DNA of 64,000 nucleotides from Persicaria tinctoria. Taxonomy: Eukaryota > Streptophyta > Magnoliopsida > Caryophyllales > Polygonaceae. A program made the position numbers and the translations under genes. A model generated the notes under the pieces. The model saw only the letters and a program-made list of their open reading frames with translations, searched no databases and had not been told where the DNA came from. Positions within the stretch are counted from its first letter, which is position 1. Each line of letters begins with the position of its first letter. This document shows positions 1 through 12,190 of the stretch, piece after piece. The stretch covers positions 84,499,350 through 84,563,349 of the forward strand of contig JBANSL010000006.1 of assembly GCA_037127255.1 (NCBI GenBank), read 5' to 3'.

Positions 1-3000
1 GAGAGACCTTGGGTGACGGAGACTCTTCTTGGGTCATTGCTCCCTTTTGAGGACTGACACATTTACCCTCCTCTTTCGCTTCCACACGTGGATTGGAGTT
101 AGAGTGCACAGTCTTGTAGAATTTGGCGTCTGCGTAATTAATGCTTTCACCTTGAAAAGGATCGCTATCGCCAAGGATAGTCTTTTCATTTCCGTTTTCA
201 TCGGTGTACTTCAAGCACTGATGAAGTGTAGAAGCAATCGACTTGCTAGCATGGAGCCATGGTCTCCCTAGTAAAGCGTTATAGGAGGTTCCAGCGTCAA
301 TGACATGGAAAAGAGCATCCTTGTAGAGATCATCCAGGACCACTTTCAAAGCAATGGCACCCAAAGCCTTTTGTCCCACCTGGTTGAAACCCTGAATGGT
401 GAGCAATGTAGGCGAAAGATGATCGACGGTCAATCCCATTGCTTCCAAGACCCGTAAAGGTAATAGATTTACCGCAGACCCACAATCCAACAGGATTCTG
501 TTGATTTTTGCCTCTCCAATCATACCCGTGACATATAAGGGTCTATTGTGATCGGTGCTTCCTAATTGGAGGTCTCCGTCGGAGAACGTTATGGATGCCA
601 TGCATGAAGCACATTGAGATAGAGTGGGTAAAGTCACCTCATCAACCTCCGCTTGATCCACTTGATCGTTATAGTCTTCCGGATCCATGAGAGCTTGAAT
701 TAAGGCTTTCCTTAACTCGGGGGACATTTGCAACGCATCATATACACTTAAGCGTGCTGGAATGCGCTTTAAATGGCCGATTACATCGTACTTCACCTGC
801 TCCTTGGGAGAAGCCTTACGAAGCAACATAGGCCTTCGCGGCACCACAACCCTTTGGGCAGATGCCCCAACTTCTTGGTCTTTCTGAGCCGATGAGGGAG
901 TCTCCTTTTCAACCGTCGCCTCGAAATTTGAAGCATCTGAAGTCTCGTTGACAAGTGGCCCCCTCCCTTTCCCTTTTTCCTTGGGCTTAAGAGGTGGCAA
1001 ATTTTTCCCCGAACGAAGAGTAATTTCATCAGCCTCTAACTCCTCTTCCTCAACCGTTTCGGCCCACGTGGCCATGCAACATTGAACAATTTCTTCTTCC
1101 CAAAATAATTCCTCCTCGGAAGGATCATTTTCTAGGAGCTCTTTCGGAATGAAATCTTTAAGAGTAATCATTTGGCGCATAGGCTAAACGTACTCTTCGT
1201 CAGAATTGTCTTCTGATTTCTTGTCCTTTTTGTTCTTCTTCTTATTTCTCTTTTTGTTATTCTTCTCGGGCTATCTACCAATCATTCTAAAGCCCACAAG
1301 TCTGCTATGTCGGGTACTCCTTGGGTGAGACTTCTTTCGACTTAGACAGACCTGCCATTCAGAACCGTCATCACCATCTCCCTCATGCGAGAGCGATTCC
1401 TCGATGTTTGACTGCATTAAGACCTCGTATAAGGTCGGGCGACCCAGTTCGTCCCTTGGCATGTCAGGATACGCCCATACAGTGCACACTTTTCCACGCA
1501 GCTGAAATTGCACTGGGACTGCATTCGGAGGTAGTGACACCGTAGGGATGTCATCTAGTGCAGGAAAAATCTCGATCTCCTCTACTATAGAGACAGGGTT
1601 TGACGAGGCTGCTTGGCCTTTTGAGCTTGATCCCTCCATTTCAATCTCTCCCTTGTTAATCATCCTCTCGACGATATCCTTGAATACGTAGCAGTCTTCA
1701 ATTGGGTGACTAACAATGCGGTGGTAAGGGCAATATTTCGGATCACCCATTTTATTAGCCTCGTTCGGCCTTTTCGGTTCTAGGAGTGACAACATTTTTG
1801 CAGCCATCAATTCGTTCAATATCCCTCTTACATCCTCATCGTCAAAGGGATATTTTTTCTGCTTCCTCTCCTCGAGAGATAATCTTTTAGCTGGCTCTCT
1901 AGTTTGGGTCTTCTCTTGTGACTTGGAGTTGCTCCCTGAGGATTTTCCTTGAGGCTTAATGAAAGTAGCCATGGACTCTCCTTTCTTTGCGGGCTTTTTA
2001 TTGTCATCCCTCCTTCCTTCATTAATTTGAGGTCGGTTCGTTGTAAGCTTGCGTCGAGCGAGTTGCCGCTCAACATTGCAAGCCTTTGAAACCAAGGTAT
2101 CGAAAGAACGAGGCTCCGCACTACCAACATGAATTGCAAGCTCGGGAAGTAGATTGTTGACGCACATTTGTACACACGCTTCTTCGCTCAATTTCTCTGA
2201 GCATTGCAGTCTCAAACTTCTCCACCTTGCGATGAAGTCATTAGCTGACTCATTTGACCTTTGTTGGGTGTTTGCCAAGTCCATAATGGAGACTCTGGCT
2301 TTCGAGCTCACAAATTGAGCCAAGAATTCTCTTTGTAAGTCATCCCATGTGTGGATAGACTCTGGCTGAAGCTGTGTGTACCAAGTGAAGGCTGACCCTC
2401 GTAATGACTGGACAAACTGCCTGATCAATAGAGGATCACTTAAGGCGGTTTCTCCGCATGCTGAGTAAAAGTGGGCCAAGTGATCACGAGGTGACCCGTT
2501 AATCCCATCGAACTTGTCAAAGTTTGGCCTCTGATAATTCAGAGGCAATGGGATGGCGTCAAACTCTGCAGGATAAGGCTTCCTGTAGCCAATCACAGGC
2601 GGACTCTGAGAAATCTTGAATTCCCGAATCCCTTGTGCGATCCATTCTTTTATTTCTTGAGGAGAGATAGAGGTACTGCTTTCTCCCGTGTTGGGAATCT
2701 CTTGCCTGTTCTCCGAATTTTGCTCTTGCCTATTCTCCAGATTTTGCTGTTGGAGCTGGTCCATGAGCAGTTTAATTTGAGCGTCTCTCTCCTCTAGCTT
2801 CTTTTGTAGTTCCTGGAGCTGCCCTTCGGTACTTGTTGCCCCAGTCACTAGAACTGGCATGCTTTCAACTTCTTCTTCAGAGTCATTGGGTGACCCATCC
2901 TCGCTTACAACAAGCGGAAAATCCTCCTCTTGAAATAGAGAAGTAGAGTCCCCATATAATGGGGAATTTTGCTTTTCTTCTTCAACCGTTTCTGGATTCG

Positions 3001-3742
3001 AAGATTGGGTGGTCACTCTAGCATATGACTCGGCCTTATACATAGACCTTGTCACTCGCAGCTCACATTTTTCTAGCGACATTGATTTATCGGCTATAGC
3101 TAGACCCTTTCCTTTTTTCTGGACTTGAGAAGCCTTAGATGTCTCCTTTTGAGGCTTGGCCAGATTTGGTACCTCAACCTCTGCAACCTTGGCCGTTTGA
3201 GCCTTCACAGTTGAGGATATTGCCTCCGACTCCTCATCAGAATAGGAGGTAACCAAAACCTGTACTACATTGCCCATGTCGACAGGGATAGACCCAAAGA
3301 AAATTTTCCTTGGGCTATCGATAAGATCCTTGGCAGCTCTCCACAGTGTTGCATTGGCCTGTTCCAGAGCAGGGGAACGAGCCAATTTGCGAAGTGCTCA
3401 TGTCTTTCCGCGTTGGGAACCACATTTGCGCCCCCTCTTCCTACGAGGCTTGTTTTCCTTCTTCGCCTCATTCACAGCTGGCTTTGAGACCTTGGCAGAG
3501 TTACCGTTTCTCTTGATAACTCGAATGATTGGCCCACGAGCAGGTCTGGGAGTGAGCTCTTCTCCGCCGGTTCCTTCCTCCCTGATAGCTTCGAAGTTGT
3601 TGTTAGTTGGGATCTCAGCGATGATCGACTCCCTAGTCACGTCGAACTGGACCTTAAACGATCTCCTCTTCAGCCAGCGACCACCTTCCACGAGAAAGGT
3701 AGCAGGCAGTTCGTTGAAGTTGACAATAGCTCTTGGTGCCAT
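1..3742 (-). pseudogene. gag-protease polyprotein of Tat/Ogre copy 1, truncated by window edge, three stop codons
   Basis: The reading frame starts at ATG 3742-3740 (MAPRAIVNFNELP), right after the LTR and primer-binding region. It continues in one frame to position 1. In-frame stops lie at 3400-3398 (TGA), 1273-1271 (TAG) and 1186-1184 (TAG). The product would be the structural Gag precursor: a basic N-terminal region, a retrotransposon gag core with the WYTQLQPESIHTWDDL segment near 2350-2400, a cysteine/histidine cluster CPYHRIVSHPIEDCY near 1690-1740, then a retropepsin-like region with LLDCGSAVN near 480-510. Copy 2 shares the frame but its stops are at other places, so the two copies decayed separately or descend from different parents. 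Not functional as it stands. Confidence 0.88.
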
Positions 3743-3810
3743 TTTTCTCCTACAAATAAGAAACAGGCAAATATTATTTTCAGCACAACTAAGAGATGAA
3801 AAGGCAAAAA

Positions 3811-3836
3811 GGGTCCCTCTGGGCGTGCCAAAAATA
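3811..3836 (-). other. primer-binding region of Tat/Ogre copy 1
   Basis: On the minus strand the LTR terminus is followed by TATTTTTGGCACGCCCAG and then a G/C-rich stretch. The same stretch follows the copy 2 5' LTR. TTTGGC-type starts next to the LTR are usual for primer-binding sites of Tat elements. The tRNA was not determined. Confidence 0.55.
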
Positions 3837-6800
3837 TGTTGAACAAAAATGCGCGAATAATTGTAAAACATATTTTATTTAATTTTCCATAATTTGAGTT
3901 CGACCCCTTTTGGTTATCCTCTTGATTCAAAGTCGTATCGACACCAAGACTGAAGTGGTTTTGGTGATTTGGGTTGCACCCGATTTTTTTTTAACGGGTT
4001 ACCTACGTATCTCTTGGGAGAGAATCAAGCCTTACGTAGTTTAGAGTGTTTATATTGATTTGATATTTGGGTTTTGGTGATTGAGCCCGACGAGCTTGAG
4101 CTTTATGTCTGGTATCCTACGTACCTGTTTGGAACGGGATCAAATCACCCGTAGTTCTTTTTAAGAACCGTTTGAATTTGAGGGACATTTAGTTTAGAGT
4201 TTTGACTCCGTTTTCTTTTCTCTCGTTTAGAAGCCAATTTGAGACCGACCCACTGTAATAAATTGACAATGAAATTTTACGAGTTTAACTTTATAATTTT
4301 GTTAAACTCAATTTCTAATTTATGTCAATTATAATTCTTATATTTTTGTTGGTCAATTTTGCGATTAAGCAAAATTTACAAATATGTACGTATGTGTACG
4401 TGATTACATGAATTGCTTGGTTTCATTTTTCTTGATTAAGCTGGTTTAAAAAGCTCGGCCCATTTTTTTTAATAAAGTCCACTTCATTTTCTTTAACTAA
4501 AGTCAAGACCCATATTAGTTGCCCAGCCCATATTTTCCAACAGAAAGACGTCATTCATCGGCTTTCCATCCTCTATTCCTCTTCGTTTCTTTCTTTGTCA
4601 GAGCATGAGACCATCGGCTCTCTTTTATCCTTCATCAGTTGCTGCCATCGCTAGGAGGCTTGGAGCTCGGGCTACCGGAAGGAGAACCAGGGAAAGAGAA
4701 CACAAGGTTCCGACCTGAAAAATCCCCAGCTCGGACCTCCATCCAGGTAATTTCTAGGGTTTTGTTTTTGGTAATTTTTAACCCTAATTTTTCCACTTAG
4801 GTGGAATCCGAGTGATAAACTCTCTAAGTGTTGAATTTCATTCCCTTCTACTTCTAATTGAATACCCAATTCGCGAGTTCCGCTAATCGATACATTTTTT
4901 TTGTAATATGGGATAATTTCGATCGACGGGAGTCGCGTGAACGCTTGTGAAGGTCGTCGGTGGCTTCGTGCCTTTCGGCCTAGGGCATTTGGAGGTTCGA
5001 ACAAATCGAGAACTGAGAGTATTGCAGCAACCCACGGGGAGGTATGTTTAACCCCCTTTTCTCTTCTTCTTTTTTTCTTTTTTGAAATGTTCTGCATCTT
5101 CCAGTTTGAAGGATTTGATTTCAACTGAACTCTTAGCAGGCTGTCGACGTTTGGGTCCAATCGGAGATTAGGGTTTCAAGAGCGATTCACAGAAGAGAGC
5201 CTTTTAACTCGGTATGTTGATTGATTTTTTTTTCTCAACACTGTAAACCTAAATTCCAGATTAGGCCTTTTTTTTATATATATGATTTTGTCCCAATTTT
5301 TGGAATATCCGCTTTGGCCTGATTGCTTCTTTTTTTTTTCCTGAAATTTGTGGCTTTAATTTACTTGAGATAGCCGAGAGAAAAGGGTAAGCTGCAGATG
5401 TTCTGTGCTTTTGTTTGATTGAAGTAGTTGAGGGATAGAGATGGCACATGCCCCGTTTGATTATTGCTTTTCTGGAATTTAGTTTGCTTAGATTGGTTTA
5501 TATGCCCCTACATCAACTCGCTGAGACTTTTTTCCTTTATTTGTCAAGGTTCAAGGGGCGGAGAAGGGTAGTGCAACAACTCGGGTGTGACCCTGCAACC
5601 TCAGAAACAGCAGCTGTTTTGGCCTCATGGCTTGGGTATGTTATTCTAACTTTCCCTCCGGTTTCTTTCCACCAAATTGCAATCTCAGTTTGTGGTGAAT
5701 ATAGGCATGTTTTGATTGAGGGTTAGTTGCAATTTCGTAGCCACCAGTCAAGATTTGGGATTTGTTTGATTTAGACTGCTTGTTTAGTCTGAGAAGGCGA
5801 GAGAAAGAATGTCTTGCTTGATTTTTTTTTTCTTTCAGAAACCTAGTTTCCCTGAACTGATTTACTTTGTCCAGAAAATCTATTCTCCTCCTCCAGAAAA
5901 CACTTTCCCTTTCTTTAATTTATCACCAATTGATGTGTGTGTATTGTTGTCTTTCTTTGAGTTTTCTTTGAGTTACTTTGAACTGGTAATTTGTCCAGAA
6001 AATCTGTTCTTTGTTTCCAGAAAATCTGCTCTCCATCTCTTTGCTTCCAATTTCATCATGGTTGTAGCAAGATCGTTTCTTTTGTCTGTTTGGAACTTGT
6101 TTGCGACTTGTGTGATGCTGATTTCGCCAATTTGAAATAGTTTAGAGAAATTTCAGCAGCATTCCGCCCTCTTTTAGGGCGGTTCGATGATTCCGAAACC
6201 CAGGCCACGAGAAAAGCTCGTAAGGTTTTCAAGGGCGGGGTTTCGAGAGTCGATTTTGACGCTCCTTTGCCTTGCTTGAGAGTGATTTGACGACCCCGAG
6301 ACCCAGGCTGCGAGAAAAGCTCGTAAGGTTTTCAAGGGCGGGGCCTCGGGGTCGATAGGAACCCCCACTTAGAGCGAGAGAACTACCTTCTTCTTCTTTT
6401 CTTCTTGTTGTTGGTGTTTGCGTGCTTTGTTGTGCACCTTTCTTTCTCTGCAGCGTTTTTTTTTTTTTTTGCCGTATGTGTGTTTTTTTTTTCTGGCGTC
6501 TGTGCTCCTTTTTCTCTTGCATCAGACAACCCTTTTTATAGGAGAGCAATCGGTAGAAAGGTTTTTTTGCCGTCTGTGCTCCTACTTTTCATATCTTTTT
6601 TTTTCAACTGCATATCTTCCTTTTTGATATGGAGAGCTACTGATTTTCCTTTTAGATAAAGATATCCTTTTTTTCCTTCCTTCTAGCTATTTATTTATCT
6701 TATTCATTGATTTCTTTTCTTCTAATATCGATAGCCCCCCCTTTTTTTATTTATTTACTGTTGGTTTTTTTTACCTTATTTTACTTCTTTTTTTCAGCAA

Positions 6801-7192
6801 TATGTTGGGCTGGACTGGGCTGTCTTCATTCAAGAATTCATGAATACTGATTTAGGCCCGTATCAATCAACTGAATCTGAGAACAAGAAAGGTTGATCCA
6901 TTTGCTGAATTTCAAGCTTGGCAAAGCCATGGACTCTACGGTCTTGTTGGATGGTGTAACAAATTCGACAACTACAGTTAATTTGTATCTCTAGTTTACG
7001 AATTTATAGTATGTTAAAATGACGTATTGGATTTGTAATACATCCTACATACTTTATTTATGTGCAATTGTCCATCAACCTTGGACTCGTGTTTAATATA
7101 TATATAACGTGTCACATAAAAGCTTCCACGAAATTAACTTCATGAACTGATATGATAACCTTAAATTAAACACGAAATTTCACCCCCAAACA
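3837..7192 (-). repeat. 5' LTR of Tat/Ogre copy 1
   Basis: Bounded by TG (TGTTGAACAAAAATGCG at 3837) and CA (CACCCCCAAACA ending 7192) on the plus strand. The same ends are found on the copy 2 LTRs at 27136/32167 and 40710. At 3356 bp it is long, as in Tat/Ogre elements. It lacks the 1.2-kb Harbinger-like insert found in the copy 2 3' LTR. Short ORFs inside it (for example 5809-6135 and 6405-6659) are low-complexity, T-rich translations and I do not call them genes. Confidence 0.87.
6175..6365. repeat. diverged tandem duplication inside the copy 1 LTR
   Basis: Two units of about 120 bp. Each contains GAAACCCAGGCC/GAGACCCAGGCT followed by GAGAAAAGCTCGTAAGGTTT and AAGGGCGGGG. The copy 2 3' LTR has the related pair at 29797-30040. 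Confidence 0.7.
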
Positions 7193-7277
7193 AACAATGT
7201 CCAAAAATCTCAAAAACGAATTGTCTATTTACAAGCTCTAGACTTTATAGTCGCTAGGCCGACTTTCTCCGTTAAGC

Positions 7278-7514
7278 TCAAGGTGGCATCTGCAGGGCCC
7301 ATGTAGCTTGGGCTTCGAACAAGACTCCATTCTTGTCCATCGGTTGTAGTCCTCCTGAATGGATCTTGTTCACCGTGAAATGCCACATCTTCTTATTGTT
7401 GAATTTGTCGGGAAACCAATGGTCCTTTGATTTGGCAACATAGACTTTGTCACCTACTTCATACTGCTTGGGATCGTCGCTGGAAACCCTGCATAATTGC
7501 ACATACCAAGGCAA
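7278..7514 (-). pseudogene. possible integrase C-terminal tail of the Athila-like element
   Basis: The 78-codon frame reads YEVGDKVYVAKSKDHWFPDKF followed by WHFTVNKI and NG. This resembles the post-core region of gypsy integrases (VGDKV, then a W/GPF-like segment and a hydrophobic strand), but I could not align it firmly. It lies downstream of the protease piece with the whole RT-integrase core absent. It could instead be another Athila coding segment. Confidence 0.35.
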
Positions 7515-7609
7515 ACCTCTCCCATTTATAGATAAATCTTTAATTGAAATAGGAGAAGAGATGTCCGTACCTTCGCTTACCTTAGCAGATTCGCAATTCG
7601 GGACCTCGG

Positions 7610-8005
7610 GTTCTAGTCGACATCGAGTTCAGGTACTCGACGTCGAGGAATTACCTTCGTCTGGTGGAATGCTCGTCGAGGATGGCGGAGTCGAGGAAGA
7701 ATGGGGTTGGTCGACGTCGAGTAAGGTACTCAACGTCGAGTACCTTTCTGGCTCAGGTGGGTTGCTCGTCGAAGATGGAGGAGTCAAGGAAGGTGGGTGC
7801 TGGTCGACGTCGAGTAGATCTCAGCATCGGGTGAAGTGCTCGACGAATGCGCAGTTGGTGGAGAGCTCGGGTTCTGGTCGACGTCGACTAGAGTACTCGA
7901 CGTCGAGTACCTCTGATCAACTTCGACCCCATACTTGAATCCTGGCAAGGCATCCGAAAAATAGTTAGTCGACGTCAACTTACCTTGGTCGATGTCGAGT
8001 ATGTC
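7610..8005. repeat. dispersed palindromic TCGACGTCGA motif cluster
   Basis: Many exact or one-mismatch copies of TCGACGTCGA, usually preceded by GG or followed by GTA, at irregular spacing. The same motif recurs at 12045-12190 and in the Athila LTR (14040-14215, 15128-15360). Confidence 0.85.
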
Positions 8006-8413
8006 CTCTGTATCGTCGTTTAGGATGACCATAATCTCCTCCACTTGTGCTTCTATATCCCTCTTTTCCAGCTCCTTAGGAGTCATATTTCTTACCTTAG
8101 GCTCCCCGCAAGTGATGTACCTAGCTGATATAGACTTGACCTCTTCCATGGGACCTGTGTGCCTTTCAGTTTTGTTAAGAGAATACTGAATTACCTCATC
8201 GCTGATGTTGAAAGTGAGTACTCCCTTCCTTACGCTTATGTTGGCATCCACCGTCGCCAAGAAGGGCCTTCCTAGAATAATTGGGCACGCAGGGTCCTCT
8301 GTCATATCAATCACTAAGAAATCAGCAAGGACAAAGAACTTACCTACTTGCACTGGTACATTGTCCACCATGCCTGTTGGGATGACCATAGTGTTTTTCA
8401 CCATGTATAGTTT
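7784..8413 (-). pseudogene. Athila-like protease, C-terminal part, plus acidic serine/threonine-rich spacer
   Basis: The frame contains CPIILGRPFLATVDANISV, the conserved C-terminal flap-to-GRPF region of plant gypsy retropepsins, preceded by VPVQVGKFFVLADFLVIDM. It continues the protease started at 11955-11633; the two halves join in frame when the 8414-11632 insertion and one target copy are removed. After the protease, the frame runs into a spacer rich in S, T, D and V that is encoded by repeats of the palindrome TCGACGTCGA (about 7610-8000). Aspartyl protease activity would mature Gag-Pol in the particle; this copy is split and cannot do so. Confidence 0.75.
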
Positions 8414-11033
8414 TGTAACACCCCCTTTTTAAATCTCAAGAGAACGTTATAGCGCCAGTGAATCCACGGACTTTAATGTCTTTAAATTCACTTGAGGCTT
8501 ATAAGGACATACAACCATGCTCTCATAAACAAGATGATAATTTAAGCAACTAAAATAAAATAGGCGGAAGTCAAATAAATATATTAGTTTAAAATATTCG
8601 ATCACAATAACAGGAAGATACCAAAACCATAAAGTATAAATAACTCCAAAATAACTAAAACTTAAAGTAGCAATGCGGAAACTTTAAAGGTCCAAAACTT
8701 TGTAGTGTAAAGATTTAATAAATGATAGCCCGCTCTTCAACTCTCTCCTGCTCCGCTGCTTGCACCAGACCTGTGGAATATGGTCTGGTGTTTCGTGAGT
8801 ACGAAGGACACCAGCCATCCAATAAATAGGATGGTTAGTACATTTAAGACTAGCAAATGATAGGGAAAATGTTCAGACTTTAACCTTACAGTGACCATAA
8901 AATGGTATGTCATAGGTTAAGGGAAAGACACGAATATTTAATGTGGAAACTGGATAAAAAAAGATAAAAATTCACGACATGACCCGGATGATCATAACGA
9001 TCGATTATAAGATAAGAAAATGGATTATACTCAAGACAGATAAGTATAATAACTGAAATGATCACCTACAACAGTCGATAATAACATAATCACACTAATC
9101 ACAATAGTAATAATATTGATAATACGTGGTACCGGTCGGGCCTTTAATTAGGACCACGACCTACATCAGATCGTTGTTTTACCACCCCGTAGAGAATGCA
9201 TTCCGGGATGGTGTTTCATGAAACCTTGTAAGGCAGTGGCTTAACGAACCACAACTTGCAAGTCAGTCTACTGCATAACTTGCAATGGCGTATACCCACT
9301 CGCATCACGTGGTGCGCATTTTCACATATCATACTTAAGTATCACAAGGTGTCTATCTTAACTTATCATACATAACCAGTTTATACTAGGTGATCATAAT
9401 AACAACATTAAACCCAAAAAGGGACAAGCATGGATAATTCAAAGGATCTTACTATCAAATGCCACTACTTTGCATGAAAGAAACAAGCAGAATATCATGC
9501 AATTTAGGAAGAAGAAAATGGGCAACTTTCACTTATCTTGAGTTATAAACAAACAATCATATTTAATACGCATATCCCTATAATTAATCTAATAATTTCC
9601 CATCAATTTAACTCATGCCAATTTATGAATAAAAAGATAAATTACATCAAGCAGACGAGTATGCAATTTATCGAAATTGGCAAGGAAATTGGCCACATGG
9701 TCGCATTTGACACGGAAGAATTTGAAAGGCACATCAAAAGAATTACGAAACACGCAAAGGGCGTTTGAACGAAATCACTTGCCTTAATCGTCAATGATCG
9801 GCTGATGACAACAAGGCGAGATTTTAGCACCTATTGAATCCAACGGAAAAAGGAACATTTAATATTGATATTTTATGCAATTAACTTTACTTAACTCAAT
9901 TTAAAATTGAATTAATTCTATAAAGTTAATTATCTATATCAATATGAATTCCTCGGGAAGCAGGATCCGGCGTGGATGCTTCGAGATTTCTTGGTGTTGC
10001 TGAAACGGGCAAGAATCGAATAGTTTAGAAATATTGGCCGCTTAAGTTAATAAGTAGATAACTTAGGGCAAGAAATGGAATTAGGATAAACATAAGGGAC
10101 GTTTCTATAATTTCTATAAAAGAAATTGAAAACCTCCGATTTGGCTTCAATGGAGGTTCGTATGCACAGAGAAGGGGAGCTCTTCCTCGTCGGCGATTGG
10201 AAGTGGCGAAGGCGAGGGGTCCAATCGGCGGCGGCTCAGGCTGGGCTTAGTGGCGGCAATCAGATGCAGTGGCTCGACAACGACAATTGAAGACAAGGGC
10301 TTCGATGGGCAATGGCGGTGATGGGCGCGACGACACTGCAACGATGGTCAGAGGCGGGTGAAGCGACGGCTCGACCTTGGCAGCGGCAGTGGTGGCATGC
10401 GATTCCGGTGGAGGCGCATGCGGTGGTGGCCCGTGGCTCGGCAATGGTGCACTGCACGGTGGTGGTTGCTCCCGATCAATTCGAGAGAGGAGGAGGACGG
10501 TGCGGCTCACGGGAGGAGTTAGAGAGGAGGAAGATGATATGCTTGAGTTGTTGTGAATCTGCATGAGCCCTCCCCTCTATTTATAACTTTGAAAACGTAC
10601 AGGATAGGGAGGATGAGCTCGGTTGAGGGGATCTCGGCTAGTTGGTTAGGATTGGGGATAAACTCCCGTGAGTTTATCTTGAAAGAAAGAAAGGATTTGG
10701 CGAATAAGGAAAAAGGTAAAAAGAAAGAGGGGGAAAATCTCATATTCCCGGTTTACCGTGGTCTATCAAGAGAAAAATAGGTGATCCCCTTTATTGGGTT
10801 TATATTTGTAGAAATACAATTTGTTTATGATTATATATATTAGCGGAAAGAAAAATTATTTAATTTAACTCTATAAATTAAATAGCAAGAATCTTTAGAG
10901 AATAATATTATAATGATATAATTATTCTAATTTATATTATATATCTTATGTGAATTTATTAGTTTCCCAAATTCACACAGTATAATCTAATATTATTTAA
11001 AGAAATATCCCAAAAATATTTTGGGGTATTTCA
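8414..11033 (-). repeat. complete 3' LTR of the gypsy-type remnant
   Basis: 2620 bp bounded by TGTAACACCCCC and GGGGTATTTCA on the plus strand. The last ~200 bp (10835-11033) repeat almost exactly at 11430-11632, which defines the partner LTR fragment. It holds a G/C-rich stretch around 10150-10560 in otherwise A/T-rich sequence; ORFs there are not supported as genes. Confidence 0.72.
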
Positions 11034-11434
11034 TACCTCTCCACTAAAAATAAGTTTCGTCCCGAAACTTAGAAAAGAAACAAGAAATTAATTGAAGATA
11101 CGATAGTAACCTCGAAATTGATGAGAGGATATAAATTGATTAAAGTGGAGCTAGGTGTATCAACAATATGGTTCCCGAATAGGTAGAATTTAAGCATGCT
11201 TCGCTTAATGAACTTATCAAATACGTGAGCGATGAGAATTACATCTAAAGTAATTCATTGCTTTTCGAACTCCTCAATGGCAAAGCTTGAAATTTTTAAT
11301 CCTATGAAAATAGTGTATCTTGATAGCTATAAATATCTAAAATAAGGATAATAAATTTCGAAAGACATCTTGTGATATTCACTCTTGTTGCTCGAGATAA
11401 GTGAACTCTCATCGCATAAGAACGGGGTTAACTA

Positions 11435-11632
11435 GCAAAGAAAAATTATTTAATTTAACTCTATAAATTAAATAAATTAAATAGCAAGAATCTTTAGAGA
11501 ATAATATTAGAATGATATAATTATTCTAATTTATATTATATATCTTATGTGAATTTATTAGTTTCTCAAATTCACACAGTATAATATAATATTAATTCAA
11601 GAAATATCCCAAAAATAATTTTGGGTATTTCA
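11435..11632 (-). repeat. truncated 5' LTR of the gypsy-type remnant
   Basis: Near-identical direct repeat of 10838-11033, ending in GGGTATTTCA. The remainder of this LTR and the gag-pol interior were lost by deletion. Confidence 0.72.
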
Positions 11633-11955
11633 ATTTTTGCATCCACAGGCTCTAAGGCACCTATCTTAACTTTGGACCAGATTGATAAAGGCATTATACT
11701 CACACTGGCTCCCAAGTCACATAAGGCATTAAACTTGTATTGACCAAATCCAATGGTTATAGCAAACTTACCTGGATCTAGCATTTTCTCTAAAACGTCC
11801 ATTTGGCTGCACTCCTCTGCGATCTCAGCCATCGATCTTTTCTTTCTCAGAATCTCTGTAAGGAACTTTACATATGATGGCACCTCATTAAGTGCTTCTG
11901 TGAAGGGTATTGTGACGTTGAGCTTTGAAGCATCTTTATGAAACGCTGGAAATTC
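11633..11955 (-). pseudogene. Athila-like protease, N-terminal part
   Basis: The frame carries FNALCDLGASVSIMPLSIW, the active-site region of Athila-type retropepsins, where the usual D-S/T-G appears as DLGAS. Upstream it reads PSYVKFLTEILRKKRS and MDVLEKMLDPGKF, the conserved stretch that precedes the protease in these elements. Its continuation is at 8413-7784, on the other side of an LTR element. Confidence 0.78.
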
Positions 11956-12044
11956 TTCTCTGCTAGATCCGTTGGAGATTTTGTTGGGAAAGGCAGCTTC
12001 TTCTTCTTCGAAGGTGCTGAAGGGTGATTGACAGGGGCAGAAGG

Positions 12045-12190
12045 CTGATCGACGTCGACTAGGGTCTCATCGTCGTCGAGTACAGTGGTCGACTTTTGGG
12101 CAGGCTTTTCGTTCTAGTCGATGTCGAGTTCTGGTTGGTCGATGTCGAGTAAATTGTGGTCGATGTCGAGTGGTTTACTCGATGTCGTGT
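12045..12190. repeat. second cluster of TCGA(C/T)GTCGAG motifs
   Basis: Seven or so copies of GTCGACGTCGA/GTCGATGTCGAG in 145 bp, inside the gag-protease spacer of the Athila-like element. Confidence 0.8.

Larger units (their letters stand above)
1..7192 (-). mobile_element. Tat/Ogre-type Ty3/gypsy retrotransposon, copy 1 (left part outside window)
   Basis: Reading on the minus strand, the order is 5' LTR (7192-3837), primer-binding region, then gag and protease coding sequence that runs off the left edge. The interior aligns base for base with copy 2 at 36870-40709, and the LTR matches the copy 2 LTR apart from indels. The LTR abuts Athila sequence at 7192/7193, so this copy probably inserted into the Athila element; the matching target duplication would lie left of the window. 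Confidence 0.9.
8414..11632 (-). mobile_element. gypsy-type LTR retrotransposon remnant inserted in the Athila protease
   Basis: Minus-strand order: a truncated 5' LTR (11632 to about 11435), about 400 bp of interior, a purine-rich tract TTTTTAGTGGAGAGGTA (11050-11034), then a complete 3' LTR (11033-8414). Ends are TGAAATACC and GGTGTTACA in element orientation. Flanks AGTTT (8409-8413) and ATTTT (11633-11637) are a likely 5-bp target duplication with one mismatch. All gag-pol coding sequence is gone. The class is inferred from ends, purine tract and duplication length. Confidence 0.72.

Noticed and set aside
5809..6659. F/L-rich ORFs that look like membrane proteins
   Set aside because: They are translations of T-rich LTR sequence; the other LTR copies do not keep the frames open.
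10147..10566. Several ORFs on both strands in G/C-rich DNA
   Set aside because: They lie inside an LTR, are low in complexity, overlap on both strands and show no domain.
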